A stretch of DNA of 36,720 bases, taken from JBBRQP01 sp038226175 (GTDB lineage Bacteria; Cyanobacteriota; Cyanobacteriia; Gloeobacterales; Anthocerotibacteraceae). The stretch lies in assembly GCA_038226175.1 (NCBI GenBank), contig JBBRQP010000025.1:1-36720 (forward strand). The letters run 5' to 3'. A program made the position numbers and the translations under genes. Shown here piece after piece: positions 16,508 through 25,293 of the stretch; positions within the stretch are counted from its first letter, which is position 1; each line of letters starts with the position of its first letter. A model generated the notes under the pieces. It saw only the letters and a program-made list of their open reading frames with translations. It ran no database searches and had not been told where the DNA came from.

Positions 16508-16903
16508 ATGGATTCCGATTTCAACAATGACCGACCAGTCTACATCATCTCCATTGCTGCGGAACTAGTGGGCATGCATCCGCAAACTCTGAGATTATAC
16601 GAAAAATTAGGTCTTATCAAGCCTTTTCGTCAGGCGGGACCGGGTCTAGGTAAGACCCAACGCGAACGAGAAACGCGACTCTATTCAGCGCGAGACATCG
16701 AACGCTTACTGCATATCAAATATTTAACCCAAGAACTTAAAGTTAATTTAGAGGGTGTAAAACATATCACAGAATTGCAGTATCAATTAGACCGACAGCA
16801 ACAGGAATTAGAAAAACAAAAATTTTATTTGCAGCAAGAAGTAGCACGATTATCAAGTCATATTGATATCCTACAAAATCAGGCTCCAGACCAGAAATTA
16901 TAA
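16508..16903 (+). CDS. MerR-family transcriptional regulator, HspR-like
   Basis: A 131-aa DNA-binding protein. The first 75 residues are a MerR winged helix-turn-helix. The stretch ISIAAELVGMHPQTLRLYEK is almost the HspR signature (AAxLxGMHPQTLRxYE), followed by the wing GLIKPFRQAG and TRLYSARDIERL. Residues 95-125 form the dimerisation coiled coil (QYQLDRQQQELEKQKFYLQQ). It has no cysteine cluster, which argues against metal sensing. HspR represses dnaK/clp chaperone operons through HAIR inverted repeats; I found no complete HAIR repeat in the window. It follows sbcC by 27 bases rather than the usual dnaK-grpE-dnaJ, so the target set is open. Confidence 0.85.
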   Translation: MDSDFNNDRPVYIISIAAELVGMHPQTLRLYEKLGLIKPFRQAGPGLGKTQRERETRLYSARDIERLLHIKYLTQELKVNLEGVKHITELQYQLDRQQQELEKQKFYLQQEVARLSSHIDILQNQAPDQKL

Positions 16904-16935
16904 GTTTAGTCAAACTAGACGTGACTCCCACATCA

Positions 16936-18189
16936 TCACTTGATCCGAAACCCAATATCACGACGATAGTACATACCAGAAAAATGAATCTTTTCTAGCG
17001 CTGTGTAACTCAAGTGCAAAGCCTCTCTGAGATTATTGCCAACCCCCGTGATCCCCAAGACCCGACCACCCGCAGTCCGCACCATATCACCATCAAGGCG
17101 TGTCCCCGCCTGAAACACTTGAATTCCCCCATCAATCCTATCAATCCCCGTAATCTCATCACCAGAAGGATAGCTACCCGGATAACCTTCAGCTACAGCT
17201 ACTACACAAACTGATGACCCCGCATGCCAAGTAAGTGGGATATCTTCGAGCGTCTGATCAATAAGGGCCTGACAGATTTCGGCAAAATCAGTTGCCAGGA
17301 GCGGAAGTATCGCCTGAGTCTCCGGGTCACCCAAGCGGCAATTAAACTCCACCACCCAAGGTTGCCCCTCACGATCAATCATCAACCCCGCATAGAGAAT
17401 GCCGCGATAATCAATGCCCCGAGCTTGTAATGCCTTTAGCGTCGGCACCAAAACCTGGTCATAGACCCTTTGCATCACGCTCTCAGTTGCCAAGGGTACC
17501 GGAGCAAATGCCCCCATCCCCCCAGTATTAGGCCCTGTGTCACCTTCACCGATAGTTTTGTGATCCTGAGCTGCCAACAGCGGTACAATCACCCGTCCAT
17601 CGGTGAGCGCCAAGACTGATAACTCTTCTCCTACCAAAAAATCTTCGATGATAACCTGCTCGCTCAGGGCAAAGCACTGTACTAAAGCAGCGTGAGCCGA
17701 AACGAGGTCTGGGGCAATCACAACCCCTTTACCCAGAGCTAAGCCGTCGGCTTTGACCACTACAGGCCAGAGCGCGCGATGTTCGAGCTGCGCTTTTGCC
17801 ATGGCTAACTCCGTAAAAACCTGTGCTTGCGCTGTAGGAATTTTGGCTTGAGCCATCAAGGCTTTAGCCCAAGCTTTAGAGCTCTCAATTTGTGCTCCTT
17901 CTTGGGTAGGTCCGATAATCGCCATCCCCATCGCCAAAAAGTAATCCACAATCCCTTGGGCAAGGGGCTGCTCAGGACCCACAAAAGTCCAATTTAGGTA
18001 TTCCATCTGAGCAAACATCGCCAGAGCTTCAAAATTTAAGGGATCAAGCGCAATATTCTGAGTTTTAGCAGCCCGGGCTGTACCGCCATTACCTGGAATA
18101 CAAAAAATTTGCTCAATTAATGGCGACTGTCCTAGTTTCCACACCAGACAATGCTCCCGTCCACCCGCACCAATTACCAAGACTTTCAT
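16936..18189 (-). CDS. purD: Phosphoribosylamine-glycine ligase (GAR synthetase)
   Basis: A 417-aa ATP-grasp enzyme making glycinamide ribonucleotide, the second step of purine synthesis. Features in order: N-domain start MKVLVIGAGGREHCLVWKL, the FVGPEQPLAQGIVD loop, ATP-binding VVKADGLALGKGVV, EELSVLALTDG, the substrate loop DHKTIGEGDTGPNTGGMGA, and the metal-binding EFNCRLGDPETQ near residue 280. The C-terminal domain carries AVAEGYPGSYPSGDEI. Length is normal. It converges with the HspR-like gene, with a 32-base gap that contains a weak AGTTT/AAACT hairpin (about 16905-16918). It starts 50 bases downstream of the degenerate P-loop gene. Confidence 0.97.
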   Translation of the reverse strand: MKVLVIGAGGREHCLVWKLGQSPLIEQIFCIPGNGGTARAAKTQNIALDPLNFEALAMFAQMEYLNWTFVGPEQPLAQGIVDYFLAMGMAIIGPTQEGAQIESSKAWAKALMAQAKIPTAQAQVFTELAMAKAQLEHRALWPVVVKADGLALGKGVVIAPDLVSAHAALVQCFALSEQVIIEDFLVGEELSVLALTDGRVIVPLLAAQDHKTIGEGDTGPNTGGMGAFAPVPLATESVMQRVYDQVLVPTLKALQARGIDYRGILYAGLMIDREGQPWVVEFNCRLGDPETQAILPLLATDFAEICQALIDQTLEDIPLTWHAGSSVCVVAVAEGYPGSYPSGDEITGIDRIDGGIQVFQAGTRLDGDMVRTAGGRVLGITGVGNNLREALHLSYTALEKIHFSGMYYRRDIGFRIK

Positions 18190-18239
18190 TCACATGATTC
18201 CAAGACCTAATTTTCATTAGACCATAGCCCGTAATCCTC

Positions 18240-19295
18240 TCACGCCAAATAACGACGAATCCATAGACCCAACAACGGCTGACAAAATTGATAGGCCAGC
18301 GGTTTGTGATCCTCACCTAGTTGGTCAGAGCCATAGAGGAGGTCTTTTTTGACCAGAGCTAGCAATGCACCTTGTAACGAACCGCCTCTAGGCAGCGCGT
18401 GCTTCTGGGTGTATTCATGGCTTTGGGGATGAATTGTCGGATAGATCGCTAAGGTTTCGAGGACACGGCATTGGATCGCGGGTAATTGCATTAGTAGCAT
18501 TTCAAACGTAAACGATAGATCCTCGAGTAGACCGGCTAGGGCATCACGGATGTCTGCTTCGGTGAGAGCTTGAACCTTTGGTAAACGATGGGCTAAGGCA
18601 ATCGCCGTGCTCACATGACCCTGCACAACTTCTATGATTTCTCGGAGTCCACGGTCAGTAAACTGAAATCGTCCCAAAAACCAAGTCTCAATTTGGTCTG
18701 CTAAAAGTGGTTTGAGCGTAATCACCTCATCGGTTGTCGCAGGTGGACTATGCGGATGATTACCCAGACCATACCCCAGTACATAATTAGCATCAGGTAG
18801 ATGGTCGAGACGCTGACGCAAGAGCTGTTGCCATTGCTCATCGCGATCCCAACTATTGAGGTGTAAAAAATTACTCAAAAAAACCACTACCCGCTGTTGT
18901 TTGCACTCGGCGATACGCTGTGGTAAGTCGAGCACCTGCTGCAAGTCTTCATCAGCAAAGCGGTCGGCACTAAATAAGACACTGAGTTGTTTGGTCCGCG
19001 GGTCAATTTGTACATGATGGTGTCCTAAATATTGCCCGACCCAAGCTAGACTTGCTTCGTGATCGCCAAAGCCCTTCAAAAAACTTTGGGTCAGCAAGGT
19101 CAAAAAACGATATTGATCCGTTGCTCTCAAACAATCAAGATGTAATACGATTCCCTGAATATCTTTGGCTGCCCCTTCAATGACATGTTTTCGCCCACTA
19201 CCAGGTACCCCCAATAACCATAAGTTGCCGTCTTTTTGGAAAAATTGAGCCAGATGCTGCCGGAGAAGCACACGTTCAGGTTGACTACTTCGCAT
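18240..19295 (-). CDS. AAA/STAND-like protein with degenerate P-loop, unknown function
   Basis: A 351-aa soluble protein laid out like a STAND or archaeal-type AAA ATPase. A P-loop-like LLGVPGSGRKHVIE lies at residues 27-40 and a Walker-B-like beta strand RVVVFLSNFLHL at about 134-145. Helical lid segments follow (LKPLLADQIETWFLGRF, RGLREIIEVVQGHVSTAIAL), and a C-terminal winged-helix-like part ends in YQFCQPLLGLWIRRYLA. The spacing GxxGxGRKH puts the Lys one position late and His in place of Ser/Thr, and the Walker B acidic residue is replaced by Ser/Asn. ATP hydrolysis is therefore doubtful. The ending resembles the winged helix of the ATPase family that includes DUF234-type proteins. It lies 44 bases downstream of the unknown gene at 19340, likely co-transcribed. 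Confidence 0.8.
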   Translation of the reverse strand: MRSSQPERVLLRQHLAQFFQKDGNLWLLGVPGSGRKHVIEGAAKDIQGIVLHLDCLRATDQYRFLTLLTQSFLKGFGDHEASLAWVGQYLGHHHVQIDPRTKQLSVLFSADRFADEDLQQVLDLPQRIAECKQQRVVVFLSNFLHLNSWDRDEQWQQLLRQRLDHLPDANYVLGYGLGNHPHSPPATTDEVITLKPLLADQIETWFLGRFQFTDRGLREIIEVVQGHVSTAIALAHRLPKVQALTEADIRDALAGLLEDLSFTFEMLLMQLPAIQCRVLETLAIYPTIHPQSHEYTQKHALPRGGSLQGALLALVKKDLLYGSDQLGEDHKPLAYQFCQPLLGLWIRRYLA

Positions 19296-19339
19296 TTTGC
19301 GTTCTGAGGATTACGCTTTTATCTTACCGCAACTATCAA

Positions 19340-20350
19340 TCAATCCCAAAGGCTGATTTGCTGGATTTGCCGTAGGGGATATTCTACTTGCAAAACCCGG
19401 CCTTCAGCACGACGAGGGGCTAGAGCATCATCATAGGTATAGCGGACTTTGAGCCGTAGACGCACGGTTGCCCCGAGAGTTAGCTGACTCAAATGCTCTT
19501 GATCCAGACGATCATTAAATTTGCGGCACAGATAAACGACACCGTCATGAGCCTGAAGATGCACACTATTTTTACGCTCGTCAAGGTCTTGCTCACGGCG
19601 AATGAGGGTAGCTTCTAAGGTGATCTCTTGCCATTCTGGAGCTTCGGGGAAATAAAATTTTTCCCAGTTATGACTCAATAATTCAGCGCAGGGTATACGC
19701 AAATGGCCTTGGGCAATGGTGAGACGCAGAGCTTGCAAGTCACTAGTTTCTTCTTCACTGCGTAACAACCGTACTAGCTGATTGATACTGCGCCGGGCTT
19801 TGGCTGAGAGTAATTGCTGTAAGCTTTCTTTGGTAGCGAGATCCGCTGAGGCCAATGCCTGAAATAACTCACCCACCCGTTCGATCAAGCTCAGGTAAGT
19901 CGGTGCCTTTTGGGCATCAAGGTTGGGCTGATAATAGTCTAAACTCAAGCAGCGAATGGCTACATTAAGCCCGCCTGATTGTAAGGCGGCCAAGTCATAG
20001 GAAGGAATAAACGTTAGATCGGTCACCTTTGCTACTTCACTGATCAGATCAATAGTAGCCTCGACACATTTGACCAATACAGGCACGGCTAACCCTTCTC
20101 TGGTACGGTGCACAAACGTCAAAATCAGACGGGTATCCTCTTCAGTTAAGGGAGGGTGGTAGGTATCGAGTACGGTCAATTCGAGCTTCTGTAGCCGAGC
20201 TTTAGTGGCTAAGGGCAGGTCTTGTGACTCCAAAAAAAACTGGACTTGACGTAAGGCTTCACTCAAGAGCACTTGAGGCACGGCCTCACCTGCCAAATAG
20301 GCTTCGAGGCATTCTTGCACATCTTGGATGGTTGTCGGCGGTGTCAGCAT
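19340..20350 (-). CDS. Protein of unknown function (336 aa)
   Basis: A soluble, mostly helical protein for the first 200 residues, with a beta-rich C-terminal third (WQEITLEATLIRREQDLDE, GVVYLCRKFNDRL, TVRLRLKVRYTYDD). I recognise no domain, signal or membrane segment. The N-terminal half has helical repeats rich in Leu and acidic residues (LTLTFV-type amphipathic helices). The ATG at 20350 has no clear SD. The gene sits 55 bases after clpS and 44 bases before the degenerate P-loop gene, all on the minus strand, so the three may be one operon. A paired function for the two unknown proteins is an inference from adjacency. Confidence 0.75.
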   Translation of the reverse strand: MLTPPTTIQDVQECLEAYLAGEAVPQVLLSEALRQVQFFLESQDLPLATKARLQKLELTVLDTYHPPLTEEDTRLILTFVHRTREGLAVPVLVKCVEATIDLISEVAKVTDLTFIPSYDLAALQSGGLNVAIRCLSLDYYQPNLDAQKAPTYLSLIERVGELFQALASADLATKESLQQLLSAKARRSINQLVRLLRSEEETSDLQALRLTIAQGHLRIPCAELLSHNWEKFYFPEAPEWQEITLEATLIRREQDLDERKNSVHLQAHDGVVYLCRKFNDRLDQEHLSQLTLGATVRLRLKVRYTYDDALAPRRAEGRVLQVEYPLRQIQQISLWD

Positions 20351-20405
20351 TCATCAACCTCTACAGCCGTCTCTTTACGCCACACCTTAAATTAGAGCCT
20401 TTTGT

Positions 20406-20693
20406 TTATTCATCTGGCTCAATGGTGCTGGTCAGACCATGGCTTTTAAGCTGCTCGCAATAAAACTCGGCATGTTCAAGGTCACAGACGATGACCAAGC
20501 CTACGCCGGTATTGTGGGCTTCCATCATCACGGCAATCGCTTGCGGCGGCTTCATGCGCGGGATGGTTGTCATCAAAACCTCCACCACATGCTCCATCGC
20601 GTTATGCGGATCATTATGAAGGAGGACTTTATATTTGGGCGCTATTTTTTTGGTAACGTCTACCTTGGGTCTGTCCAGAACTTCCGTTGCCAC
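20406..20693 (-). CDS. clpS: ATP-dependent Clp protease adaptor ClpS
   Basis: A 95-aa N-recognin adaptor that binds the ClpA/ClpC N-domain and delivers proteins with destabilising N-terminal residues. The start is a GTG at 20693 with AGGAG 7 bases upstream. Residues 1-20 are a disordered tail. The fold then carries the substrate-pocket motif LHNDPHNAMEHVVEVL (Asn27, Asp28) and MMEAHNTGVGLV with His60, the residues that hold the alpha-amino group in characterised ClpS. The final stretch CDLEHAEFYCEQLKSHGL is also conserved. No clp chaperone gene is nearby. It is divergent from the MlaE-type gene across 114 bases. Confidence 0.95.
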   Translation of the reverse strand: MATEVLDRPKVDVTKKIAPKYKVLLHNDPHNAMEHVVEVLMTTIPRMKPPQAIAVMMEAHNTGVGLVIVCDLEHAEFYCEQLKSHGLTSTIEPDE

Positions 20694-20700
20694 CTGTCTA

Positions 20701-20705
20701 CTCCT
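20701..20705 (-). promoter_or_regulatory. Ribosome-binding site of clpS (GTG start)
   Basis: AGGAG on the minus strand, 7 bases before the GTG at 20693. It supports a GTG start for the 95-aa protein; no ATG upstream gives a plausible ClpS. Confidence 0.7.
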
Positions 20706-20807
20706 AAATCTTGAACACGACGTTATTTACAATTGTAACCGAATCGTTCTCGCTTGGTCTCGGGCAAACAAAGGGGTTTACCCAAAAAACACGTTAGGAT
20801 AAGTCTC

Positions 20808-21575
20808 ATGGAATGGCTTCAACGCTTCAACGCAGCTTTTTTGTTGCTCGGACAAACCCTCATTCACATCGTTACGCGCCCTATTCACTGGCGCAATTGT
20901 TGGGAGCAATTTGCCGCAGTCGGCACTGAGTCGGTATTTATTGCCATGGTGACGGCATTTTTTGTAAGTATGGTGTTTTCGGTGCAGGTGACCCGCGAAT
21001 TTATTGCTTTCGGGGCGTCATCGACGATTGGTGGGGTTTTGGCTATTGCCCTAGTGCGTGAACTAGCGCCAGTTTTGACCGCAGTAGTTTTGGCCGGACG
21101 GGTCGGATCAGCCTTTGCGGCTGAACTTGGGACAATGCGGGTTACCGAACAAATCGATGCCTTAGAAGTATTACAAACTGACCCTGTGGATTATCTGGTG
21201 GTACCTCGGGTCATTGCTTGTACAGTAATGCTACCAATTTTGACCTTGCTTGCTGAGATCACAGGCATTGCAGGGGGATGGTTTATCACAACCCAGCTTT
21301 ATGGACTGACGACCGATATCTACATCACTTCTGCTCAGCGCCTGCTCAACAGCTGGGATGTGATTAGTAGTGTAATCAAAGCGGCTATTTTTGGGACAAC
21401 AATCGCGGTAATCGGTTCGGCTTGGGGCTTGAGTACTGAAGGTGGCGCAAAAGGCGTGGGGCGCTCGGCGACGACGGCGGTGGTATCTTCGCTGATGGCA
21501 ATTTTTGTTCTAAATTTTTTCTTATCTTTAGTGATGTTTCAGGGAGCTGGTAAAGCCCTGCTACGTGGTATGTAG
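20808..21575 (+). CDS. mlaE: MlaE-family lipid ABC transporter permease
   Basis: A 255-aa membrane permease of the MlaE/TGD1 class, which moves phospholipid between membranes together with an MCE protein and an ATPase. I start it at ATG 20808 (MEWLQRFNAAFLL) with AGGAT upstream. The frame is open from 20754, but the extra 18 residues are charged and unlike the family. Visible features are AVGTESVFIAMVTAFFVSMV, the signature VRELAPVLTAVVLAGRVGSA with AELGTMRVTEQIDAL, and four to five further hydrophobic segments ending FFLSLVMFQG. MlaF, MlaD and MlaB partners are not adjacent, a scattered arrangement seen in cyanobacteria. It converges with glgP. Confidence 0.92.
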   Translation: MEWLQRFNAAFLLLGQTLIHIVTRPIHWRNCWEQFAAVGTESVFIAMVTAFFVSMVFSVQVTREFIAFGASSTIGGVLAIALVRELAPVLTAVVLAGRVGSAFAAELGTMRVTEQIDALEVLQTDPVDYLVVPRVIACTVMLPILTLLAEITGIAGGWFITTQLYGLTTDIYITSAQRLLNSWDVISSVIKAAIFGTTIAVIGSAWGLSTEGGAKGVGRSATTAVVSSLMAIFVLNFFLSLVMFQGAGKALLRGM

Positions 21576-21581
21576 TGAGCC

Positions 21582-21616
21582 AAAAATTGCAAAAGGGATG
21601 CCTCTAGAGACATCCC
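21582..21616 (-). terminator. Probable terminator of glgP, shared with the convergent mlaE end
   Basis: A hairpin GGGATG (21595-21600) with CATCCC (21611-21616) encloses CTCTAGAG, which can extend the stem past one C/A mismatch. On the minus strand it is followed by TTTT, GCAA and TTTTT. It lies 10 bases past the glgP stop codon. There is no T-tract in the mlaE direction. Confidence 0.6.
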
Positions 21617-21625
21617 CCCGATTGA

Positions 21626-23830
21626 CTAGAAATCAGCTTTAAAGCCCGCTCCGGTGAGCGTAGGGCGGGTAGCATTGGGCACGGCACAGGCTCCGGCATA
21701 GATGTTGCAGACGTATTCTGCCACCATGCGGTCAGTATTAAATTGCGGCGCGAGGGTTTTAATTGATTCTTTCATCCACGCGACCCAGTTATGGGGAACC
21801 CCCTGCTCGTCGCGGTCATAGAACAAGGGAATGACCTCATTTTCGAGCAGATGATAGAGCGATTGGGCATCGTGATAATCCTGAGCGGCAATGTCATGTC
21901 CGCCCATCTCTTCACCTATTGCCCAGCCATTTTTGCCGTTGTAGCCCTCAATCCACCACCCATCTAGGACACTGAGATTGAGGCCACCATTGAAGGCAAC
22001 TTTTTCGCCGCTGGTACCTGAGGCTTCGAGAGGGCGACGGGGGTTATTAAGCCAGACATCCACCCCTTGAACGAGTTTGCGCCCGGTGTAAATATCGTAA
22101 TCCTCAACAAAGGCCACCCGATTGACCAGTTTGGGATGACGCGCCCATTCCATAACTTTTTGGATCAGGCGCTTACCCTCTTCGTCTTTGGGGTGAGCTT
22201 TACCCGCTAGGATCAACTGTACTGGGCGCTCAGGATTCGTAAAAATCGCCAAAGCCCGATCCGGGTCTTGAATGATTAAGTTAGCCCGTTTGTAGGTGCT
22301 AAAACGGCGCGCAAACCCAATCGTCAAGATATTGGGATCCAGTAAATCTGTCAGAGCTTGATTAGCCCAACCTTCTCCTTCGTTGCGAAAGCGACGGCAC
22401 TGAGCCACACGATCACGGGTAAAGGCCACCAAACGTTCGCGCAGAGCCTCATGTTTCCACCACAGTTCTGCATCAGGAATAAGATCAACCTTAGCCCATA
22501 CCTCTGGGTCACTCATGTTCTCTTCCCAGCCTGTGCCTAAGTAGCGGTCATACATCTCCCAGTACAAGGGAGCCAGCCAAGAACGACAATGCACGCCATT
22601 AGTGATGTAACCAATTGGCACATCATCGACAGACTTACCGGGATAGAGCACTTGGAACATTTCTCGGGAGACTTCACCATGTTTTTCACTTACGCCGTTA
22701 GCTGTGCGCGAATATCGCAAAGCTAGCACGGTCATGTTGAAGTTATCCCAAAGGTCTTCCACTCGTTTGGCACCCAAAGCCAGGAAAGTCTTGCGATCCA
22801 AGCCCAACTGCGGCCAATAGGTCGAAAAGAAGGTATCCATCAAATCAGGAGAAAACGCATCATGTCCTGCCGGAACTGGCGTATGGGTTGTAAAGACACA
22901 GCCTTGACGAACATTTTCACCAGCTGTCGACCAGTCATGACCCTCTGCTACTTCTTCGCGCAGACGCTCCAATAACAAGAACGCCGCGTGACCTTCATTC
23001 ATATGGAAGACAGAGGGGGTAATGCCTAGTTTGCGCAACATGCGCACTCCGCCAATGCCGAGGACAATTTCTTGGCTAATGCGTGTATCTTGGTTACCGC
23101 CATAGAGATGGCCTGTAATCCAACGGTCTACAGCTTCATTATCTTCGCGGTCAGTGTCGAGTAAATACAGGGGTACCCGGCCTACATCGACGCGCCAAGC
23201 CTGGACTTTGACAGCACGGTTACGCACTTCTACTTCAATGGTGACGGCCTCACCGTGTTCGTCACACATCAAGGTGACTGGCAAATTATGGAAATCAGAA
23301 CGGGTGTAGTATTCGACTTGCCAGTTATTGCTATCTAGGCGTTGGTGGAAGTAGCCTTCGCGGTATAGCAGACCCACGGCAACTAGGGGTACACCCAAGT
23401 CAGAGGCGGATTTGAGGTGATCGCCTGCTAGACAGCCAAGGCCACCAGAGTAGGTTGGCAAAGACTCATCTAGGCCAAATTCGGCGGAGAAATAGGCTAC
23501 AGGACGCTTGAGGTCATAGCCGGGCATCGAACGAGAAGCCCAGGTTTCAGTTTGGGTCATGTAATTATCAAAATTGCGTACCAAGTTTTCGACTTGGTTG
23601 ATGTACCACGGATCAGTAGATAACTGAGTCAAGCGCAAATAAGAAATGCGTTGCAAAATTAAAACAGGATTGTGCGCACAACTCGTCCACAAAGACGGAT
23701 CCATATCACGGAAAACCCCCAAGCGGTCAGGCGTCCAAGTCCACCAATAATTCTTCGCTACATCAAAAAGCCGACGTAAAGGACGGGGCAGATAAACTCC
23801 CGACTCAGTGCTGTGGATGGTTTCACTCAT
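21626..23830 (-). CDS. glgP: Alpha-glucan (glycogen) phosphorylase, DUF3417-containing type
   Basis: A 734-aa GT35 enzyme releasing glucose-1-phosphate from glycogen. The N-terminus PRPLRRLFDVAKNYWWTWTP is the DUF3417 segment of the short bacterial/archaeal phosphorylase type, which differs from the E. coli MalP/GlgP type. Core motifs are VAYFSAEFGLDESLPTYSGG, HMNEGHAAFL, FTTHTPVPAGHD, ITNGVHCRSW and GFARRFSTYKRANL. The PLP site is EASGTSGEKVAFNGG, with the lysine near residue 610; most phosphorylases have Met rather than Glu before that Lys. It has its own promoter at 23862-23890 and a terminator at its end, so it is monocistronic and separate from other glycogen genes. Confidence 0.95.
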   Translation of the reverse strand: MSETIHSTESGVYLPRPLRRLFDVAKNYWWTWTPDRLGVFRDMDPSLWTSCAHNPVLILQRISYLRLTQLSTDPWYINQVENLVRNFDNYMTQTETWASRSMPGYDLKRPVAYFSAEFGLDESLPTYSGGLGCLAGDHLKSASDLGVPLVAVGLLYREGYFHQRLDSNNWQVEYYTRSDFHNLPVTLMCDEHGEAVTIEVEVRNRAVKVQAWRVDVGRVPLYLLDTDREDNEAVDRWITGHLYGGNQDTRISQEIVLGIGGVRMLRKLGITPSVFHMNEGHAAFLLLERLREEVAEGHDWSTAGENVRQGCVFTTHTPVPAGHDAFSPDLMDTFFSTYWPQLGLDRKTFLALGAKRVEDLWDNFNMTVLALRYSRTANGVSEKHGEVSREMFQVLYPGKSVDDVPIGYITNGVHCRSWLAPLYWEMYDRYLGTGWEENMSDPEVWAKVDLIPDAELWWKHEALRERLVAFTRDRVAQCRRFRNEGEGWANQALTDLLDPNILTIGFARRFSTYKRANLIIQDPDRALAIFTNPERPVQLILAGKAHPKDEEGKRLIQKVMEWARHPKLVNRVAFVEDYDIYTGRKLVQGVDVWLNNPRRPLEASGTSGEKVAFNGGLNLSVLDGWWIEGYNGKNGWAIGEEMGGHDIAAQDYHDAQSLYHLLENEVIPLFYDRDEQGVPHNWVAWMKESIKTLAPQFNTDRMVAEYVCNIYAGACAVPNATRPTLTGAGFKADF

Positions 23831-23861
23831 AAACTAATACGCGCCCCAATCAAGATTTCCT

Positions 23862-23890
23862 ATAATAACGATGACAGGCTGTAAGGACAA
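23862..23890 (-). promoter_or_regulatory. Sigma-70 promoter of glgP
   Basis: On the minus strand TTGTCC (23885-23890) and TATTAT (23862-23867) are separated by exactly 17 bases, the -10 with five of six consensus bases. Transcription would begin near 23855, giving a leader of about 25 bases. Confidence 0.6.
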
Positions 23891-23983
23891 ACGCGCAATA
23901 TTTAAGAGTTATTTATGGATTAGACTACTTACTCACTAATGTTAAGCAGTCTTTTATGAGTCTTGCTGGATATTAGTTTATTT

Positions 23984-25207
23984 TTATAGCGTCTCAGCGG
24001 TATAACCCAACTCCGCCAAAAAATCTCCAATCAGATACAGAGAACCACAGAGCACCGGACGCGCTGTAATGTGTGATAAGGCTTCGCTGACCGTAGTACA
24101 AGCCAGATTTTGGCTTAACTCAGGCTGCAGTAGACGAGCTTGTTCGACGAGTACGAGCGGGGCATGACTGGCACTATGGGGGATCGGTACAGCAAAAAAC
24201 TCATCACCGGGCTTGAGCAAAAGCTGCAGCATCTCACGACTATCTTTTTTGTCGAGAATGCCGATGATCCAACTTACTGAGCAGCCCCAAGCATCCACAA
24301 ATTTTCTGAGAACTTTGAGGCCTTCAGGATTGTGAGCGCCATCTATAAGAAGTTGATGTCCCTGATACGATACGATCTGATAGCGACCAGGCCAACGGGC
24401 TTGCTCTAGCCCAAGCCGTTGGGCAGTCTGTGGGATACACCAGCCTTGATTGACTAATTCCTGACAAATTGCCAGAGCCACCGCACTATTTTGAGCTTGA
24501 ATTGCCCCTTGCAGCTGGAGGTGATAGGTAAGTCCTTGATACTGATAGCCAGATGGGACAGGGCGACTCGCTGGCACGACCCGTACAGGACAGTGTTGGG
24601 CATCAGCCACTTCAAAAATCACCTGTTGGGCAGATAAGGGAAGCTGGGCAGTAATCACAGGGACACCGGGTTTCAAAATGCCTGCTTTTTCGCGGGCAAT
24701 CAACGCTAGAGTTTCTCCTAAGATATGGCAGTGATCAAGGTCAATGCTAGTCACAGCCGTTACACAAGGACGCGCTATGACATTGGTTGCATCGAGTCTG
24801 CCGCCCAAACCAACCTCAATTACCATCACATCTAGGGCTAACTCACGAAAATGCTCAAAGGCGGCGGCAGTTTGGAGTTCAAATTGAGTGATGCCTTCGG
24901 GTAGTTGGGGGCGTAACCGTGTGAGTAATTGATCAAAATCATCGCTACTAATTGGTTTACCGTTGACGGTGATCCGCTCACGCCAATCCACTAGATGCGG
25001 TGAAGTATAGCGTCCCACCCGATAGCCTGCTGCCTGTAATATTGCACTGACAAAGGCGCAGGTCGAACCCTTGCCATTAGTTCCTGCCACATGAATGGCG
25101 GGTATACGGTCTTGGGGGTCACCGAGTTGGTGTAGTAAGCCTTGAATGCGCTCTAACCCCAGCCGTGCCCCAAAATTTTCTAGGCTATCCAAAAAAGTGG
25201 CGTACAT
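23984..25207 (-). CDS. folC: Bifunctional folylpolyglutamate / dihydrofolate synthase
   Basis: A 407-aa Mur-ligase-fold enzyme that adds glutamate to dihydropteroate and folates. The P-loop HVAGTNGKGSTCAFV is at residues 39-53, followed by the omega-loop YTSPHLVDWRERITVNG. The metal/ATP segment is EVGLGGRLDATNVI, then SIDLDHCHILGETLALIAREKAGI with the usual carbamylated-Lys region, and the C-domain entry QLLIDGAHNPEGLKVL. The C-terminal Rossmann domain is complete. Length is typical. It is divergent from the aminotransferase gene at 25294 (86-base gap); glgP follows after 153 bases under its own promoter. Confidence 0.95.
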   Translation of the reverse strand: MYATFLDSLENFGARLGLERIQGLLHQLGDPQDRIPAIHVAGTNGKGSTCAFVSAILQAAGYRVGRYTSPHLVDWRERITVNGKPISSDDFDQLLTRLRPQLPEGITQFELQTAAAFEHFRELALDVMVIEVGLGGRLDATNVIARPCVTAVTSIDLDHCHILGETLALIAREKAGILKPGVPVITAQLPLSAQQVIFEVADAQHCPVRVVPASRPVPSGYQYQGLTYHLQLQGAIQAQNSAVALAICQELVNQGWCIPQTAQRLGLEQARWPGRYQIVSYQGHQLLIDGAHNPEGLKVLRKFVDAWGCSVSWIIGILDKKDSREMLQLLLKPGDEFFAVPIPHSASHAPLVLVEQARLLQPELSQNLACTTVSEALSHITARPVLCGSLYLIGDFLAELGYTAETL

Positions 25208-25293
25208 AGGTGCTCGAATACAACATTCTCAATCTTGGCATTGCTTGGCTGCGATCATCAGCAAGCTAAAATCAGAAAGCAACGGAGAACTCT

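Noticed and set aside
16990..17015. ACTCAAG half-site that could be part of an HspR (HAIR) operator
   Set aside because: No inverted partner CTTGAGT lies at the right distance, and it sits inside purD.
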